The notes beneath the pieces were generated by a model that worked only from the letters and a program-made list of their open reading frames with translations, was not told where the DNA came from and searched no databases. Source: Chitinophaga pinensis (GTDB taxonomy: Bacteria > Bacteroidota > Bacteroidia > UKL13-3). Taken from it: a DNA stretch of 64,000 bases. The stretch covers positions 81,407 through 145,406 of the forward strand of contig CAMARW010000006.1 of the NCBI GenBank assembly GCA_945860865.1, written 5' to 3'. Position numbers and translations under genes: made by a program. Shown one piece after another: positions 8,882 through 18,996 of the stretch. Within the stretch, counting starts at the first letter, position 1. Every line of letters begins with the position of its first letter.

Positions 8882-9469
8882 ATGAAAAAATACTTTTATA
8901 CTGTTTTAGTTTTGGCTTTTGTCGGGGTTTTAATTTACAGCTTTTCAGAAGCTAAATCTAAATCTATGGAGGCTTCTTATACTGCATTAGCCAACACATC
9001 TTTTCATGAGCTAAAGGTGCTGGGTATTGATGGTAAAACCAGTATCAATATGATTGATTTTAAGGGCAAATATGTGCTGTGTGTGAATGTGGCAAGCGAA
9101 TGCGGTTATACTAAGCAATATGGTGCTTTGCAGCAATTAGCAGATACTTACAAAGAAAAGCTGGTGGTAATTGGTTTTCCTTGCAATCAATTCATGGGTC
9201 AAGAGCCAGGCACTGCAGAAGAAATTCAAACATTTTGCAAAAAAAATTATGGTGTTACTTTTCCATTAACCGAAAAAATTGAAGTAAAAGGGGATGGAAT
9301 ACATCCTGTTTACCGTTGGTTAACCCAAAAGCAATTTAATGGCAAAGAAGATGTGAAGATAAAGTGGAACTTCAATAAAATTTTGATAAGCCCTGATGGG
9401 AATTGGGTGAATTATTTTCCTTCTGGCATTGATCCTATGAGTAAAGAAATTACTGATTTGTTGAAGTAA
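8882..9469 (+). CDS. Glutathione peroxidase family protein, exported
   Basis: A 195-residue thioredoxin-fold peroxidase preceded by an N-terminal membrane or signal segment (residues 5-22), so probably periplasmic or membrane-anchored. The peroxidatic residue is Cys rather than selenocysteine (NVASECGYT, about residue 76), the Gln is in FPCNQFMGQEPG, whose Cys is the probable resolving residue, and the Trp/Asn are in KWNFNK. Bacterial members of this type usually draw electrons from thioredoxin rather than glutathione. It follows ispH by 50 bases, with no obvious promoter of its own between them, so co-transcription is possible. Confidence 0.92.
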   Translation: MKKYFYTVLVLAFVGVLIYSFSEAKSKSMEASYTALANTSFHELKVLGIDGKTSINMIDFKGKYVLCVNVASECGYTKQYGALQQLADTYKEKLVVIGFPCNQFMGQEPGTAEEIQTFCKKNYGVTFPLTEKIEVKGDGIHPVYRWLTQKQFNGKEDVKIKWNFNKILISPDGNWVNYFPSGIDPMSKEITDLLK

Positions 9470-9527
9470 TTATAAGATAGATATTAACAAACATTACTGT
9501 TTATGCAATTGCAGGGTTTTTAATAAA

Positions 9528-10670
9528 ATGAAGCTAATTCCTATTCTATTTTTTTTGCTTGCTTTTTGTGACAATTTAAATGCACAAATTCTAGAAAAAA
9601 ATATCGAGAAGATTAAGAGCAGTACCCTTTTAAAGGAGTCTTTGTCTGATGATACGTCTGGGTCTGCAAAATTTTTAACTTATCCAACACTGGCATATAC
9701 CCCAGAAACAAAATGGGAGTTTGGTGTGGCCAATTTATTTCTATTTCATGCCAAAAAAAATCACCAAAATCGTTTAAACGAGATTTATTCTTTTACTTTT
9801 TATACGCAGCAACGGCAATATGGTATATGGCTTGATCATGCCATTTATACAGATCAAAATAATTGGTTCTTCTTGGGTAGGGGTAGGTTTCAGTTCTTTC
9901 CTTTAAAGTATTATGGTATTGGGGCTAATACACCCAATAATTATGCGATTGTGAGTAATGGAAACATTCAAATACGTGAACGTGCATTAAGAAAAGTCAA
10001 AGAAAATTTTTATGTAGGTTTAGAGGTTGATTACCATAAAATTTTTGATGTTTCATATGATTTAAGTAAGGTGGAAGGTGATTTTGAGTTGCCACAAGGT
10101 TCCAATGGCTCTTCCAATAAGGCATTGGGTATTGGCATTGTGTATGATGATCGGAAAAATGTTTTAAATGTTAGAAAAGGTATGTTTGCAGAGTTAGCCT
10201 TTCTTCAATATGCAAAAGCCTTTAATAGCGATTTCCAGTTTCAGTTATTTCAATTTGATGCTAGAATTTTTAGGAGAGGCTTTGCTAAAAATCAAGTAAT
10301 TGCCATTCAAAGTAATGGGGTCAGTAATGTGGGAAATGTACCTTTTAACCAAATGGCATTAATTGGCGGAGAATCTATGATGCGTGGTTATTATTTGGGC
10401 AGATTTAGAGATAAAACTATGGTTAATTTGCAAGCTGAATATCGATTTTTACCTCTGCCATTCTCGAAAAAATTGGGAGCAACACTTTTTTCTTCAATTG
10501 GTAATGTTGCTCCATCAGTTCAAAGTTTAAATATTAGTAATACAAAGTTTGCTGCTGGACTTGGTTTAAGGTATTTAGTGTTTAAAGCAAAAGATATTTA
10601 TTTTCGAACAGATTTAGCCTTTACCAATGAAGGCAGAGGCTTTTATGTATTTTTAGGAGAGGCATTTTAA
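9528..10670 (+). CDS. Omp85/BamA-like outer membrane barrel without POTRA domains
   Basis: A 380-residue protein with a signal peptide ending near NLNAQ. The rest reads as a 16-strand Omp85 (surface antigen D15) barrel: GIGIVYDDRKNVLNVRKGMF at about residues 203-222 is the typical strand-loop-strand, the MRGYYLGRFRDK segment at about 285-296 matches the conserved loop-6 region, and the chain ends in Phe as BamA-type barrels do. There is no room for POTRA domains. Such stand-alone barrels are common in Bacteroidota; their substrate is not known. The 3' end is five bases from the convergent DUF5723 gene. Confidence 0.8.
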   Translation: MKLIPILFFLLAFCDNLNAQILEKNIEKIKSSTLLKESLSDDTSGSAKFLTYPTLAYTPETKWEFGVANLFLFHAKKNHQNRLNEIYSFTFYTQQRQYGIWLDHAIYTDQNNWFFLGRGRFQFFPLKYYGIGANTPNNYAIVSNGNIQIRERALRKVKENFYVGLEVDYHKIFDVSYDLSKVEGDFELPQGSNGSSNKALGIGIVYDDRKNVLNVRKGMFAELAFLQYAKAFNSDFQFQLFQFDARIFRRGFAKNQVIAIQSNGVSNVGNVPFNQMALIGGESMMRGYYLGRFRDKTMVNLQAEYRFLPLPFSKKLGATLFSSIGNVAPSVQSLNISNTKFAAGLGLRYLVFKAKDIYFRTDLAFTNEGRGFYVFLGEAF

Positions 10671-10675
10671 GAAAA

Positions 10676-12145
10676 TTAAACGCCTTTAAAATTTGAAAAA
10701 TTAAACTTTAAACCAAAGAAAATATCAGCACCCCTGATATTTCTTACCCCTACCATTTCCAATAAATGATTAGTCCCTAAATAAAACGGACCATATCTAA
10801 AGTAAAAGCCCATAATGGGATATTGGTATTCAATTAAACTGATGGGTGCGCCAAATTCATATTTAAGTTTTTCATATCTTGTTGTTAAACTTAAAATATT
10901 GGGAGCCATCATACTTATTGTGCCTGGCACAGGTAATCTTTGAGATCCAGAAATATTAAAAAACAGATTATTTTTATAATTATAATCAAATTGAAACTGA
11001 AACCGCGTGGCTGTATAATGTGTGTATTCCTTTGTTCTTTCGTATTCTACATTCCCAATACCAGAAAAATCAAATTCTAGTCTTCTATCTAGTGCAAAAA
11101 GACCTTTGTAAAATTCTAAATCTAGGTTTTTACTATTACCTGTTGCATTTACATAGTTTGTAGCTACAGTTTGGTTGTTGAAGTCTATTTTTCCAATATC
11201 CATAATAGACATTCCAAGTTTCCATTTATACTCTTGATAGCTTCTTACACTTCCGCCGTATCTAATATTTGGACATAAAGTTATAACTGTTGGGAGAGAT
11301 TTTTTCTTTCTAACATAGGTGTAGCCAATATCAAATGCAAAACCTCTTCCTCTTGATCCCATCAATTCATTTATTTTTCCAGATTTTGTGGCGGCGTAGT
11401 TGTACCTAAAATTTCCACCTGTTAAGGCAATTGTAGAGTCTCCGGTAAAAGTCCATCGGGTTCCGCCCATGTCTGCAATATCAATAGCATTGATACCATT
11501 AAGGTAATGCGCGCTTAGTCCAAACCTGTGCTTAGATTTGTAAGTATTAGCTATTTCGTAAGAATAATTAAAGGCAATATCTGTGTACACTAAAGTGCCC
11601 GAAACCACTCTATTCCAATCGAAAGACTTCTCTTGTAACTCAATTGCATTTGAACCTTTGAGCATAAAAATAGCCATTTCAGGAGCTAAGTTTACCGTGC
11701 TAGATGCTGTTTTTAAAGCGCTTGTAAATCCATAAGAATGCTTTTTAAAATTTATTAATAGGGAAGGCCCATAAATTGTTAAATCAGCAAAAATATAGTT
11801 TCTATTTTTTAAGCTACGCTGTATGTTAAAAACCCTATCAAAGGTTTCGTTTATTTTTTCTTTTTCACCCGAGGCAGGTTTGCTAGTAAATGAACTTATT
11901 AAATCAGGAGAAAGAAAGGAAGGAATAGGTTTAGGGTTTAGATAAAAGCCATTATTCATGATGCCACCCGACATAGAAAACAGCATAAAATCGGTTCCAT
12001 TGTTTAAATAATTTGTATTAGCGGGATTTACCGTAATTCCCATCACACCAGCTAAATTACTAGTGGGCATACCTGTTTGAAACTGTCCAAAACTTTTGTT
12101 AAGGCCTAATACTAAGATTGTTAATACAATAATTAATTTCTTCAT
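10676..12145 (-). CDS. DUF5723-like outer membrane beta-barrel protein
   Basis: A 489-residue exported protein. I chose the ATG at 12145, where a clean signal peptide begins (MKKLIIVLTILVLGLNKSFG); an in-frame ATG 57 bases upstream would put 19 hydrophilic residues in front and overlap comF. The mature part has alternating aromatic/polar strands and the ...GVMGITVNPANTNYL... opening of DUF5723 proteins, predicted porin-like barrels of Bacteroidota. Function is unknown. It follows comF by 46 bases on the same strand. Confidence 0.7.
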   Translation of the reverse strand: MKKLIIVLTILVLGLNKSFGQFQTGMPTSNLAGVMGITVNPANTNYLNNGTDFMLFSMSGGIMNNGFYLNPKPIPSFLSPDLISSFTSKPASGEKEKINETFDRVFNIQRSLKNRNYIFADLTIYGPSLLINFKKHSYGFTSALKTASSTVNLAPEMAIFMLKGSNAIELQEKSFDWNRVVSGTLVYTDIAFNYSYEIANTYKSKHRFGLSAHYLNGINAIDIADMGGTRWTFTGDSTIALTGGNFRYNYAATKSGKINELMGSRGRGFAFDIGYTYVRKKKSLPTVITLCPNIRYGGSVRSYQEYKWKLGMSIMDIGKIDFNNQTVATNYVNATGNSKNLDLEFYKGLFALDRRLEFDFSGIGNVEYERTKEYTHYTATRFQFQFDYNYKNNLFFNISGSQRLPVPGTISMMAPNILSLTTRYEKLKYEFGAPISLIEYQYPIMGFYFRYGPFYLGTNHLLEMVGVRNIRGADIFFGLKFNFSNFKGV

Positions 12146-12191
12146 TTTTACTAGGTAGGTAAATGTTCCATCGTTTTTTAGAAGGCCAAAG

Positions 12192-12872
12192 TTACGCTGC
12201 AAATGCTATACTCGCAATACTTAGCGTACAATTGACTGTTTTTATAATCTCTTGGCCGCAACTTTCTATAGTTGCACCAGTAGTTATTACATCATCAACC
12301 AATAGAATGTGCTTTTGGTTTAAAATTTCTGAATTTGTAACGCAAAAAATGGATGAAACATTTTTCCATCGCTCTGATCTCGATTTTTTAGTCTGAGTAT
12401 CAGTTGCTTTTATCCTGGATACTGCCCCGCTCAAATTTTCTATATTTAAACCTTTTGCAATACCTTCTGCAAAAGCAAAACTTTGATTGTAACCTCTTTT
12501 CTTTAACTTACTAGGGTGCAAAGGTATAGCAACAATTGCATCAATTTTTTGATTTTGAGCAGTTTGCTTTATTCTTAATGCATATAATTCTCCTAAATAA
12601 TGGGCCAAATCTTCATTACCTCTATATTTAAGCTCGTGCAAAAGCCGCTGCGTAACGCCCTTTTGGTTAAAATATAAAAAAGAAAAAGCCCTTTCAAAAG
12701 GTATTCTGCCCCACATGGTTTTTTCAACACTGTTTTCTTTTATCAAGTGATCATTGGTCTCGGGAAGCGTTATTTGACAGCCTAAACATAAATATCTCTC
12801 TGTTTGAACCAAAGATTGGTTGCAATTTAAACACAAATTGGGGTATAATAAATGTAAAAGGTGTTGAAGCAT
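12192..12872 (-). CDS. ComF family phosphoribosyltransferase-like protein
   Basis: A 226-residue protein of the ComF/GntX family. The N-terminal zinc ribbon is seen as CLNCNQ...CLGCQ (residues 14-33), and the C-terminal PRTase fold has the PRPP-binding loop ILLVDDVITTGATIESC (about residues 191-207). ComF takes part in DNA uptake during competence, where it links the transported strand to the recombination machinery; whether that is its role here cannot be told because no other com gene is nearby. All expected motifs are present. Confidence 0.9.
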   Translation of the reverse strand: MLQHLLHLLYPNLCLNCNQSLVQTERYLCLGCQITLPETNDHLIKENSVEKTMWGRIPFERAFSFLYFNQKGVTQRLLHELKYRGNEDLAHYLGELYALRIKQTAQNQKIDAIVAIPLHPSKLKKRGYNQSFAFAEGIAKGLNIENLSGAVSRIKATDTQTKKSRSERWKNVSSIFCVTNSEILNQKHILLVDDVITTGATIESCGQEIIKTVNCTLSIASIAFAA

Positions 12873-13282
12873 TGTACTTAATTTCTGATAAAATTTTATA
12901 ATTCTTAAAATTTACTTAAAGTTTCTAGTTTCAATTTCAATAGGCCATTTAATGCTATTGAAACCATGAGAATGTTTCAAATTATTTACCTATTTATACT
13001 ACTTTATTCCTGTTGAACCAAAAATTACCAATTATTTCTATTCTTTAAATTAACCTTGTTATCTTCTTTTTATTGATTAATTTGGATAAAAAATAAAATC
13101 TATTGTTTTATAATTTCAGAAGCAAAATAGACAAAATATTTGCATTTTAAAAATAACTTTGAGCAGGCTGTTTGCTTACCGCAAATAATTAGTTTGATTT
13201 ATTTTCTTTTAATTAAAAATTTTCATGGAACCTTGCTAAACATAATATATCAAAGGTTTTTTCAGTATTTTCGCAACTAGTC
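12873..13282. other. 410-base AT-rich divergent intergenic region (comF/rpoN)
   Basis: No open reading frame, hairpin terminator or RNA gene is apparent. A -7-like box TATTTTCG (13266-13273) sits ten bases before the rpoN ATG, but I see no TTG at the expected distance upstream. The rest is featureless AT-rich sequence that should hold promoters for both genes. Confidence 0.5.
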
Positions 13283-14761
13283 ATGTTAAAGCAAGGGTTA
13301 CAACAAAGTCAGTTACAAAAACTTTCTCCGCAACAAATACAGTTCATTAAATTGTTGCAGCTCAATTCTGTTGATATCCTCCAACGAATAGATCAAGAGC
13401 TTATAGAGAATCCAGCCCTGCTGAATGCTTCTGATTCAGACGCCGCGCCCGATGAAACTGCACCTATTTCTGAGAGCGAATTAGCCACTCAAGAAGAAGA
13501 AAAAAAGGATTTAACGGTGGATGATTTTTTAGCCGACGAATCTTTTGATGTTAAAGATTATGTGAATGATGAATACGACCCAGAGGGATTTCACCTGAGT
13601 GATGAAGGAGATGAGGAGAAAAAAGAAAGGCCCTTGGCCGAATCGCACTCTTTTCATGAAGAGCTTATGGAGCAATTTACCGCCATTGCAGAAAATGAAA
13701 GAGAGTTAACCATAGGCAATCAAATAATTGGGTCTATTGATGATGACGGCTATTTGCGCCGCCAATTAGAATCCATTGCCAATGATTTGGCTTTTTCTAT
13801 GAATGTAGATGCTCCATTAGATGAACTTAAGAAGGTGCTTCAAAAGGTTCAAACTTTGGAGCCAATTGGAATTGGCGCCACTTCCTTACAAGAATGTTTA
13901 TTATTACAATTAAGGCTAAAAGATCAAAGTAATAAGAATGTGCAATTGGCTATTCAAATTTTAACTGATTATTTTGATGATTTCACCAAAAAGCATTACG
14001 AGAAACTAACTCGTTCGCTTAAAATTGAGGATTCAGAATTAAAATCAGTTATTCATGTTATAACTAAATTAAATCCCAAGCCTGGCGAATCTATTGATAA
14101 CTCTACTACTCAATATATTACACCTGATTTTATTTTGATAGAAGAACTAGGTAGATTGGTTGTGCATTTAAACTCTCGCAATGCTCCAGATTTGCGTATT
14201 AGTAGGGGTTACTTAGAAACTTTGAAGGGATATGATGGGGCTAAAGCACCCACCCGTGAGCAAAAAGAAACCGTTCAATTTATTAAGCAAAAGTTGGATG
14301 GCGCCCGCTGGTTTATTGAAAGTATAAAGCAAAGGCACAATACTTTACTTAATACTATGAATGCAATTCTACATTATCAGTATTCATTTTTTGTGGAGGG
14401 TGATGAATCTTTTTTGAGGCCAATGATTTTGAAAGATATTGCAGAAATTACTCAACTTGATATTTCTACCATTAGTAGGGTTGCCAATAGTAAATATGTG
14501 CAAACAGAGTGGGGTACATTTCCTTTAAAATACTTTTTTAGTGAGGGAATTCAAACAGATGATGGCGAAGAGGTAAGTAGCAGAGAAGTAAAGAAAATTT
14601 TAAAAAAAGCCATTGAGGCCGAAGAAAAATCAAAGCCTCTACCTGATGAGCGTTTAATGGAAATATTAAAAGAGAAAGGCTATAATATTGCCCGCAGAAC
14701 GGTTGCCAAATACCGCGAACAAATGAATATCCCTGTGGCTCGCCTGCGTAAAGAGATTTAA
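13283..14761 (+). CDS. rpoN: RNA polymerase sigma-54 factor
   Basis: Sigma-54 directs RNA polymerase to -24/-12 promoters and needs an AAA+ activator to open them. The 492-residue protein has all three regions: the Gln/Leu-rich activator-interacting N-terminus (residues 1-48, with LSPQQIQFIKLLQL), an acidic linker (50-120), the core-binding domain, and the C-terminal DNA-binding domain ending with the RpoN box ARRTVAKYREQ (about residues 472-482). No sigma-54 activator gene is in the window. The stop codon directly abuts the stop of the convergent DUF4286 gene. Confidence 0.97.
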   Translation: MLKQGLQQSQLQKLSPQQIQFIKLLQLNSVDILQRIDQELIENPALLNASDSDAAPDETAPISESELATQEEEKKDLTVDDFLADESFDVKDYVNDEYDPEGFHLSDEGDEEKKERPLAESHSFHEELMEQFTAIAENERELTIGNQIIGSIDDDGYLRRQLESIANDLAFSMNVDAPLDELKKVLQKVQTLEPIGIGATSLQECLLLQLRLKDQSNKNVQLAIQILTDYFDDFTKKHYEKLTRSLKIEDSELKSVIHVITKLNPKPGESIDNSTTQYITPDFILIEELGRLVVHLNSRNAPDLRISRGYLETLKGYDGAKAPTREQKETVQFIKQKLDGARWFIESIKQRHNTLLNTMNAILHYQYSFFVEGDESFLRPMILKDIAEITQLDISTISRVANSKYVQTEWGTFPLKYFFSEGIQTDDGEEVSSREVKKILKKAIEAEEKSKPLPDERLMEILKEKGYNIARRTVAKYREQMNIPVARLRKEI

Positions 14762-15073
14762 TTACCAATTCACTTCCTCAAGCAGTGTTCTAAAGGCTAC
14801 AAACTTATCGCCAAATAAGGCCCTGCCTTCTGCTTGCAAGGCCGGTGCAAAAACTTTTTGATACTCCTCATAATCAGCCCTATTTTTACTCTTGTATTGA
14901 ATGGCATAAGTTGTTCCTGTTTCATCTTCTTGCAAATTCAAAAGTTTTAAAATACGGTATTCCACAAACAGGCCGGTTGCCATAACCTCTGCTAAATGTT
15001 TATTGCGCATCCAGTTAATCCAATCTTGGTGAATGCTGTTATCTACATTTATAGTTACGTTGTATATAATCAT
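14762..15073 (-). CDS. DUF4286 family protein
   Basis: A 103-residue cytoplasmic protein with the features of DUF4286: MIIYNVTINVD start, WINWMRNKHLAEVMATG, and a C-terminal ALFGDKFVAFRTLLE. The size and pattern suggest a ferredoxin-like dimeric alpha+beta barrel fold; no activity is known. It lies six bases after the TPR gene on the same strand and is probably co-transcribed with it. Confidence 0.85.
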   Translation of the reverse strand: MIIYNVTINVDNSIHQDWINWMRNKHLAEVMATGLFVEYRILKLLNLQEDETGTTYAIQYKSKNRADYEEYQKVFAPALQAEGRALFGDKFVAFRTLLEEVNW

Positions 15074-15079
15074 GTTATT

Positions 15080-16906
15080 CTAATTTATTAGGTCGCCGCG
15101 CAATAATCTATATTGTTTTCTACAATCGGTTAAAAAAAAACTTCCCGAATAATTGTCCAAAAAGGTCTCATAATATTTAAGGGCTTCTTTGGGGTTATTG
15201 AGCTGTTTCTGGTTTAATTTAGCCAATTGATAAAGTGCATTATCGCCCAATATGTCTGAACCAAACTCTTGGTATACTTGTTGGTAATAAGTGGCCGCTT
15301 TTTCAAACAATTTATTGCTGGCATAAATTTGTGCTTTTTTAAATAAGATATCATCTGTTAGCACATGTTTGGGATATAACAACAAAAGACTGTCTAATAT
15401 TTCTAGCGAACGGGTATAGTTTTTTTGAACAAAAAATAAATCTGCTTGGGCAAATAATTGCAGAGGCTCCAAAATACTATCAACGGTATTATCTTGAATA
15501 AGCAACGATAACTCCAAAGCATTATTGGCAATTAATTGGGTGGTGGCCGATTTTAAAATGTCTAATTGGGCTTTGGCCCATTCAAACTCTCCCAAATAAT
15601 AACTCAATTTAGCATTTCTAAATTTTGCTTCTTGCCCTAATGGCTCTTGTAAAAAATCTATATCTACTTGTCCATACAACAGCAAGGCTTCCCAAACTTC
15701 ACCCTTCATTATATAAAAGTCGGCTAGTTCTAGTTTGCAATTAGCTTGTAAAATTCTATCAACCCTTGGCATGGCAATTATTTCTTCGTAAAGTGAAACA
15801 GCCGATTGGTAATGATTTAAATAGTAAGCCTCTAAATTGGCTAAATTTCTAATGGTGGTGGCTGTATTTGGGTTTCTTCCCAGTTCTTGTAATACTAAAT
15901 TATACTCGTTGGCCAATATTTGTAGTTCTTCTTGGGTGTAATTTCCGGCTAAAACCTTCTTTCCTCTTGCGTCTAATTCAGAACTTTTTGCATAAGCATA
16001 AAAGGGTTTATCTGCTCCCAAGGCATAAACGGTTTTAAAAATTTGGATGGCCGCATCATATTGTTCGTTGGCTGTTGCCAAAAAACCCAATTCAATAATT
16101 CTTCTGCCATCTTCTTTGTATTTTTTATCTAGCGCTTTGGTATAAATTAAAGCTAACGCATACTCGTTTTTTTGCACATGCATCCAAATTAACATTTCAC
16201 TAAAGATGGTTCTTTCTGGATATTGTTTATTTCTTTTCAGTAGTGATTGTTTCAAATGCTCAAAATCGGCAATGCTCTCCAAGGTATTTTGCAAAATCCC
16301 CTGTACTTCCTCTGCACTAGATTCGTCCATTACCAACAAATTGAGAAATTCTTCCACCATCATTTTTTTGTCGTCTAAGTCTAGGTATAGTCCGCCTAGT
16401 TCATTAGCAAAAATAATGTCGTTTTTTAGCAGGCTTCTACCCTTTAAATAGGCTTGCACTGCAAAAGCTTTTTCACTTCGTTTTTCTAAGGCTTTGGCCA
16501 ATTCAAATACACTTAACTCAAAAGGCTTTAGTTTTTGAATGAGGTTATTTATTTGATTTACCGCTTTGGCATCTTCTTGTTGCAAACGATATAAATAAGC
16601 AATATCTACCTGATATATTGCTAAACTTTCATATTTTTTGCTTTGTTTTTTGCTTAATTTTTCGGCTTGGTTAAATGCTTTAAGATTGATATAGCAGTTA
16701 AGTAAATTATCATAAAAATAAACAGATTTCTGATTTTTGCTCAACAGGTTTTCATACATATCTGCAGCTTTGGCAAACTCTTTATTGGCATAAAATTGGG
16801 CTGCTAATTCCTCATCAGCAAGTTGTGCATAGATTTGGTTCGAACCAAGAACCAATAAAGCAGCGATGATTAAAGAATGAATAAAGCATTTTTTAGAAAA
16901 GCACAT
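15080..16906 (-). CDS. Exported tetratricopeptide repeat protein
   Basis: A 608-residue protein with an N-terminal signal peptide (cleavage likely after NQIYA, residue 27) followed almost entirely by helical TPR-like repeats; the clearest are near residues 30-100 (AAQFYANKEFAKAADMYENL) and 510-600 (ADLFFVQKNYTRSLEILDSL). It probably acts as a periplasmic scaffold. A -7-like box TATTTTCG lies at 16922-16929 in the divergent gap with the flippase. The family is conserved in Bacteroidota but has no assigned role. Confidence 0.85.
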   Translation of the reverse strand: MCFSKKCFIHSLIIAALLVLGSNQIYAQLADEELAAQFYANKEFAKAADMYENLLSKNQKSVYFYDNLLNCYINLKAFNQAEKLSKKQSKKYESLAIYQVDIAYLYRLQQEDAKAVNQINNLIQKLKPFELSVFELAKALEKRSEKAFAVQAYLKGRSLLKNDIIFANELGGLYLDLDDKKMMVEEFLNLLVMDESSAEEVQGILQNTLESIADFEHLKQSLLKRNKQYPERTIFSEMLIWMHVQKNEYALALIYTKALDKKYKEDGRRIIELGFLATANEQYDAAIQIFKTVYALGADKPFYAYAKSSELDARGKKVLAGNYTQEELQILANEYNLVLQELGRNPNTATTIRNLANLEAYYLNHYQSAVSLYEEIIAMPRVDRILQANCKLELADFYIMKGEVWEALLLYGQVDIDFLQEPLGQEAKFRNAKLSYYLGEFEWAKAQLDILKSATTQLIANNALELSLLIQDNTVDSILEPLQLFAQADLFFVQKNYTRSLEILDSLLLLYPKHVLTDDILFKKAQIYASNKLFEKAATYYQQVYQEFGSDILGDNALYQLAKLNQKQLNNPKEALKYYETFLDNYSGSFFLTDCRKQYRLLRGDLIN

Positions 16907-16978
16907 AGTTATAAAGATAAACGAAAATAAGTTTTTGTTTGTTATTTTTTGGATTTTTTTTGAGTAATATTGTACAAC

Positions 16979-18451
16979 TTGAGTGCAATAAAAAATTTAG
17001 CAAAACAAACCGTTGTTTATGGTTTAAGTACCATTTTAGGCCGGTTCTTTAATTACTTGCTTGTTCCGCTGTATACGCGGGTTTTTACCGACGTAGAATA
17101 TGGTATAAGTAGTGAGTTTTATGCCTATATGGCCTTCTTTAATATTTTGCTTACCCATGGTATGGAAACCGCTTTTTTTAGGTTTGCTCAGCAAGATAAT
17201 TCTAAGCAGATTTTTGCTAATGCTATGGTATCTATTATGGGTATTGCTGGCGCATTTATGTTAACTATTTTGCTTTTTGGAAATAATATAGCTCAATTTA
17301 TAGGCTATGGATTAAACCCAGAATTTATTTTTTACAGTGCAGGCATCTTGTTTCTAGATAGTTTATCAGCCATTCCGTTTGCATTGCTGCGTTTTCAAAA
17401 CAAGGCATTGCGTTTTGCAATTATCAAAAATATAAACATATTTTCGCTCATTGCTTTTAATCTTTACCTATTGGTTTTGGGTCCGTTTTGGCATAAACAA
17501 TTCGGTTCGCTCATCCCTTTTTACCAACAAGGAATGGGCATAGAATCTGTGTTTATGGCTAATTTAGCAGCTAGTTTTTTAACTTTAGTTTTATTAGGTA
17601 AAGAAATTATTAGTGTTGGTTTTTCTTTTAACTACGGGCAATGGCGTCAAATGATTGTGTATGCAGTGCCTATGATATGGGTTGGCCTAGCTGGTATGGT
17701 AAACGAAACACTGGATCGTTTACTTATAAGGTTGCTAAGCTCAAACCCTGAAGAAGGTAAAGCTTTAAATGGCATTTACAGTGCCAACTATAAGTTTTCT
17801 ATTATCATTACTTTGTTTATTCAAGCCTTTAAATTTGCTGCTGAACCTTTCTTTTTTGCCCATGCAAAAACAACCGAAAAGCGCGATTTATATGCTACGG
17901 TAATGAATTATTTTATTTGGATTTGCCTCTTCGTTTTTTTGATGGTGATGTTCTTTCTCCATTATTTTAAAATATTTATTGGAACCCGTTTTCATGAAGG
18001 GTTAAATGTGGTTCCTATTTTACTTTTTGCCAATATATTTTTGGGGATTTATTACAATGTTTCCATCTGGTATAAATTGTCTGATAACACTAAAAAAGGC
18101 GCTCAAATTTCTTTAATTGGTGCCATAGTTACCATTGTTTTAAACGTAATTTTTATTCCTAAATTTGGCTATTTGGCCTGCGCCTGGACAACTTTCATTT
18201 GTTATTTTATAATGATGGTTTTGGGCTATTTATGGGGACAGAAATATTATCCAATTCCATATAATTTATCGCGTGCACTTTTATATGTAAGCACTGCACT
18301 TACCTTATTTGCGTTGGTTCAGGGTTCTATGTTTTGGATAGAAGCCAACTCGTTTTTGGGAAATATCATTCGGGTTTTTAGCTTGCTTATTTTTGTTTTT
18401 ATCGCCTATTTTAAAGAAAGAAAATTGGCGGCTCAATTAGTTAAGTTATGA
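16979..18451 (+). CDS. Oligosaccharide flippase (MOP superfamily, Wzx-like)
   Basis: A 490-residue polytopic membrane protein of the polysaccharide biosynthesis/MATE-like superfamily, with about 14 membrane helices and the typical opening [20 protein letters not shown] then [12 protein letters not shown]. Such proteins flip lipid-linked glycans across the inner membrane. I set the start at TTG 16979, which gives the family-typical N-terminus; another TTG nine bases upstream is possible. A -7-like box TAATATTG at 16965-16972 would place transcription start next to this codon. Its stop overlaps the dut ATG (ATGA), the first gene junction of an envelope operon. Confidence 0.9.
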   Translation: MSAIKNLAKQTVVYGLSTILGRFFNYLLVPLYTRVFTDVEYGISSEFYAYMAFFNILLTHGMETAFFRFAQQDNSKQIFANAMVSIMGIAGAFMLTILLFGNNIAQFIGYGLNPEFIFYSAGILFLDSLSAIPFALLRFQNKALRFAIIKNINIFSLIAFNLYLLVLGPFWHKQFGSLIPFYQQGMGIESVFMANLAASFLTLVLLGKEIISVGFSFNYGQWRQMIVYAVPMIWVGLAGMVNETLDRLLIRLLSSNPEEGKALNGIYSANYKFSIIITLFIQAFKFAAEPFFFAHAKTTEKRDLYATVMNYFIWICLFVFLMVMFFLHYFKIFIGTRFHEGLNVVPILLFANIFLGIYYNVSIWYKLSDNTKKGAQISLIGAIVTIVLNVIFIPKFGYLACAWTTFICYFIMMVLGYLWGQKYYPIPYNLSRALLYVSTALTLFALVQGSMFWIEANSFLGNIIRVFSLLIFVFIAYFKERKLAAQLVKL

Positions 18452-18882
18452 TACAAATTTCTGTTATAAATAAATCTAATAATCCCTTGCCAGCATATCA
18501 AACCGAGCACGCGGCTGGTTTAGATTTATGCGCTTTTTTGGCTGAACCGATCTGTCTTAAACCTATGGAGAGAATGCTTATACCAACGGGTTTATTTATT
18601 GAAATTCCGGAAGGCTATGAAGCCCAAATTAGACCACGCAGTGGTTTGGCATTAAAACATGGCATTACAGTATTAAATAGCCCTGGCACCATAGATGCAG
18701 ATTACCGGGGCGAGGTTAAAGTGTTGCTGATTAATTTGGGTTCAGAGTCATTTACCGTACAAAGTGGTGAGCGTATTGCACAAATGGTTGTTAGCGCACA
18801 TGCGCAAATAGAATGGTTAGAAGCAACTGTTCTATCTCAAACAGCGCGTGGTATGGGCGGTTATGGGAGCACGGGCAGTTAA
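18448..18882 (+). CDS. dut: dUTP diphosphatase
   Basis: Hydrolyses dUTP to dUMP, keeping uracil out of DNA and providing dTMP precursor. A 144-residue trimeric-type dUTPase with all five motifs: AGLDLCA (motif 1), [10 protein letters not shown] (2), [17 protein letters not shown] (3, with catalytic Asp and Tyr), ERIAQMVV (4) and [10 protein letters not shown] (5, the flexible C-terminal arm). It overlaps the flippase gene by four bases and so is translationally coupled to it. Confidence 0.97.
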   Translation: MIQISVINKSNNPLPAYQTEHAAGLDLCAFLAEPICLKPMERMLIPTGLFIEIPEGYEAQIRPRSGLALKHGITVLNSPGTIDADYRGEVKVLLINLGSESFTVQSGERIAQMVVSAHAQIEWLEATVLSQTARGMGGYGSTGS

Positions 18883-18996
18883 CTTTTGAACATTCAACTA
18901 ATTGTTAATACAGTCTTCATTTTGAAAATTTAGCGCATTGTATTAGGTTGCGTAGAATTTTTAAACAAGCTTTCAGGCTTATAAACTTTTAAACAA

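Noticed and set aside
12143..12202. Longer N-terminus for the DUF5723 gene
   Set aside because: It would put 19 polar residues before an excellent signal peptide and overlap the comF end.
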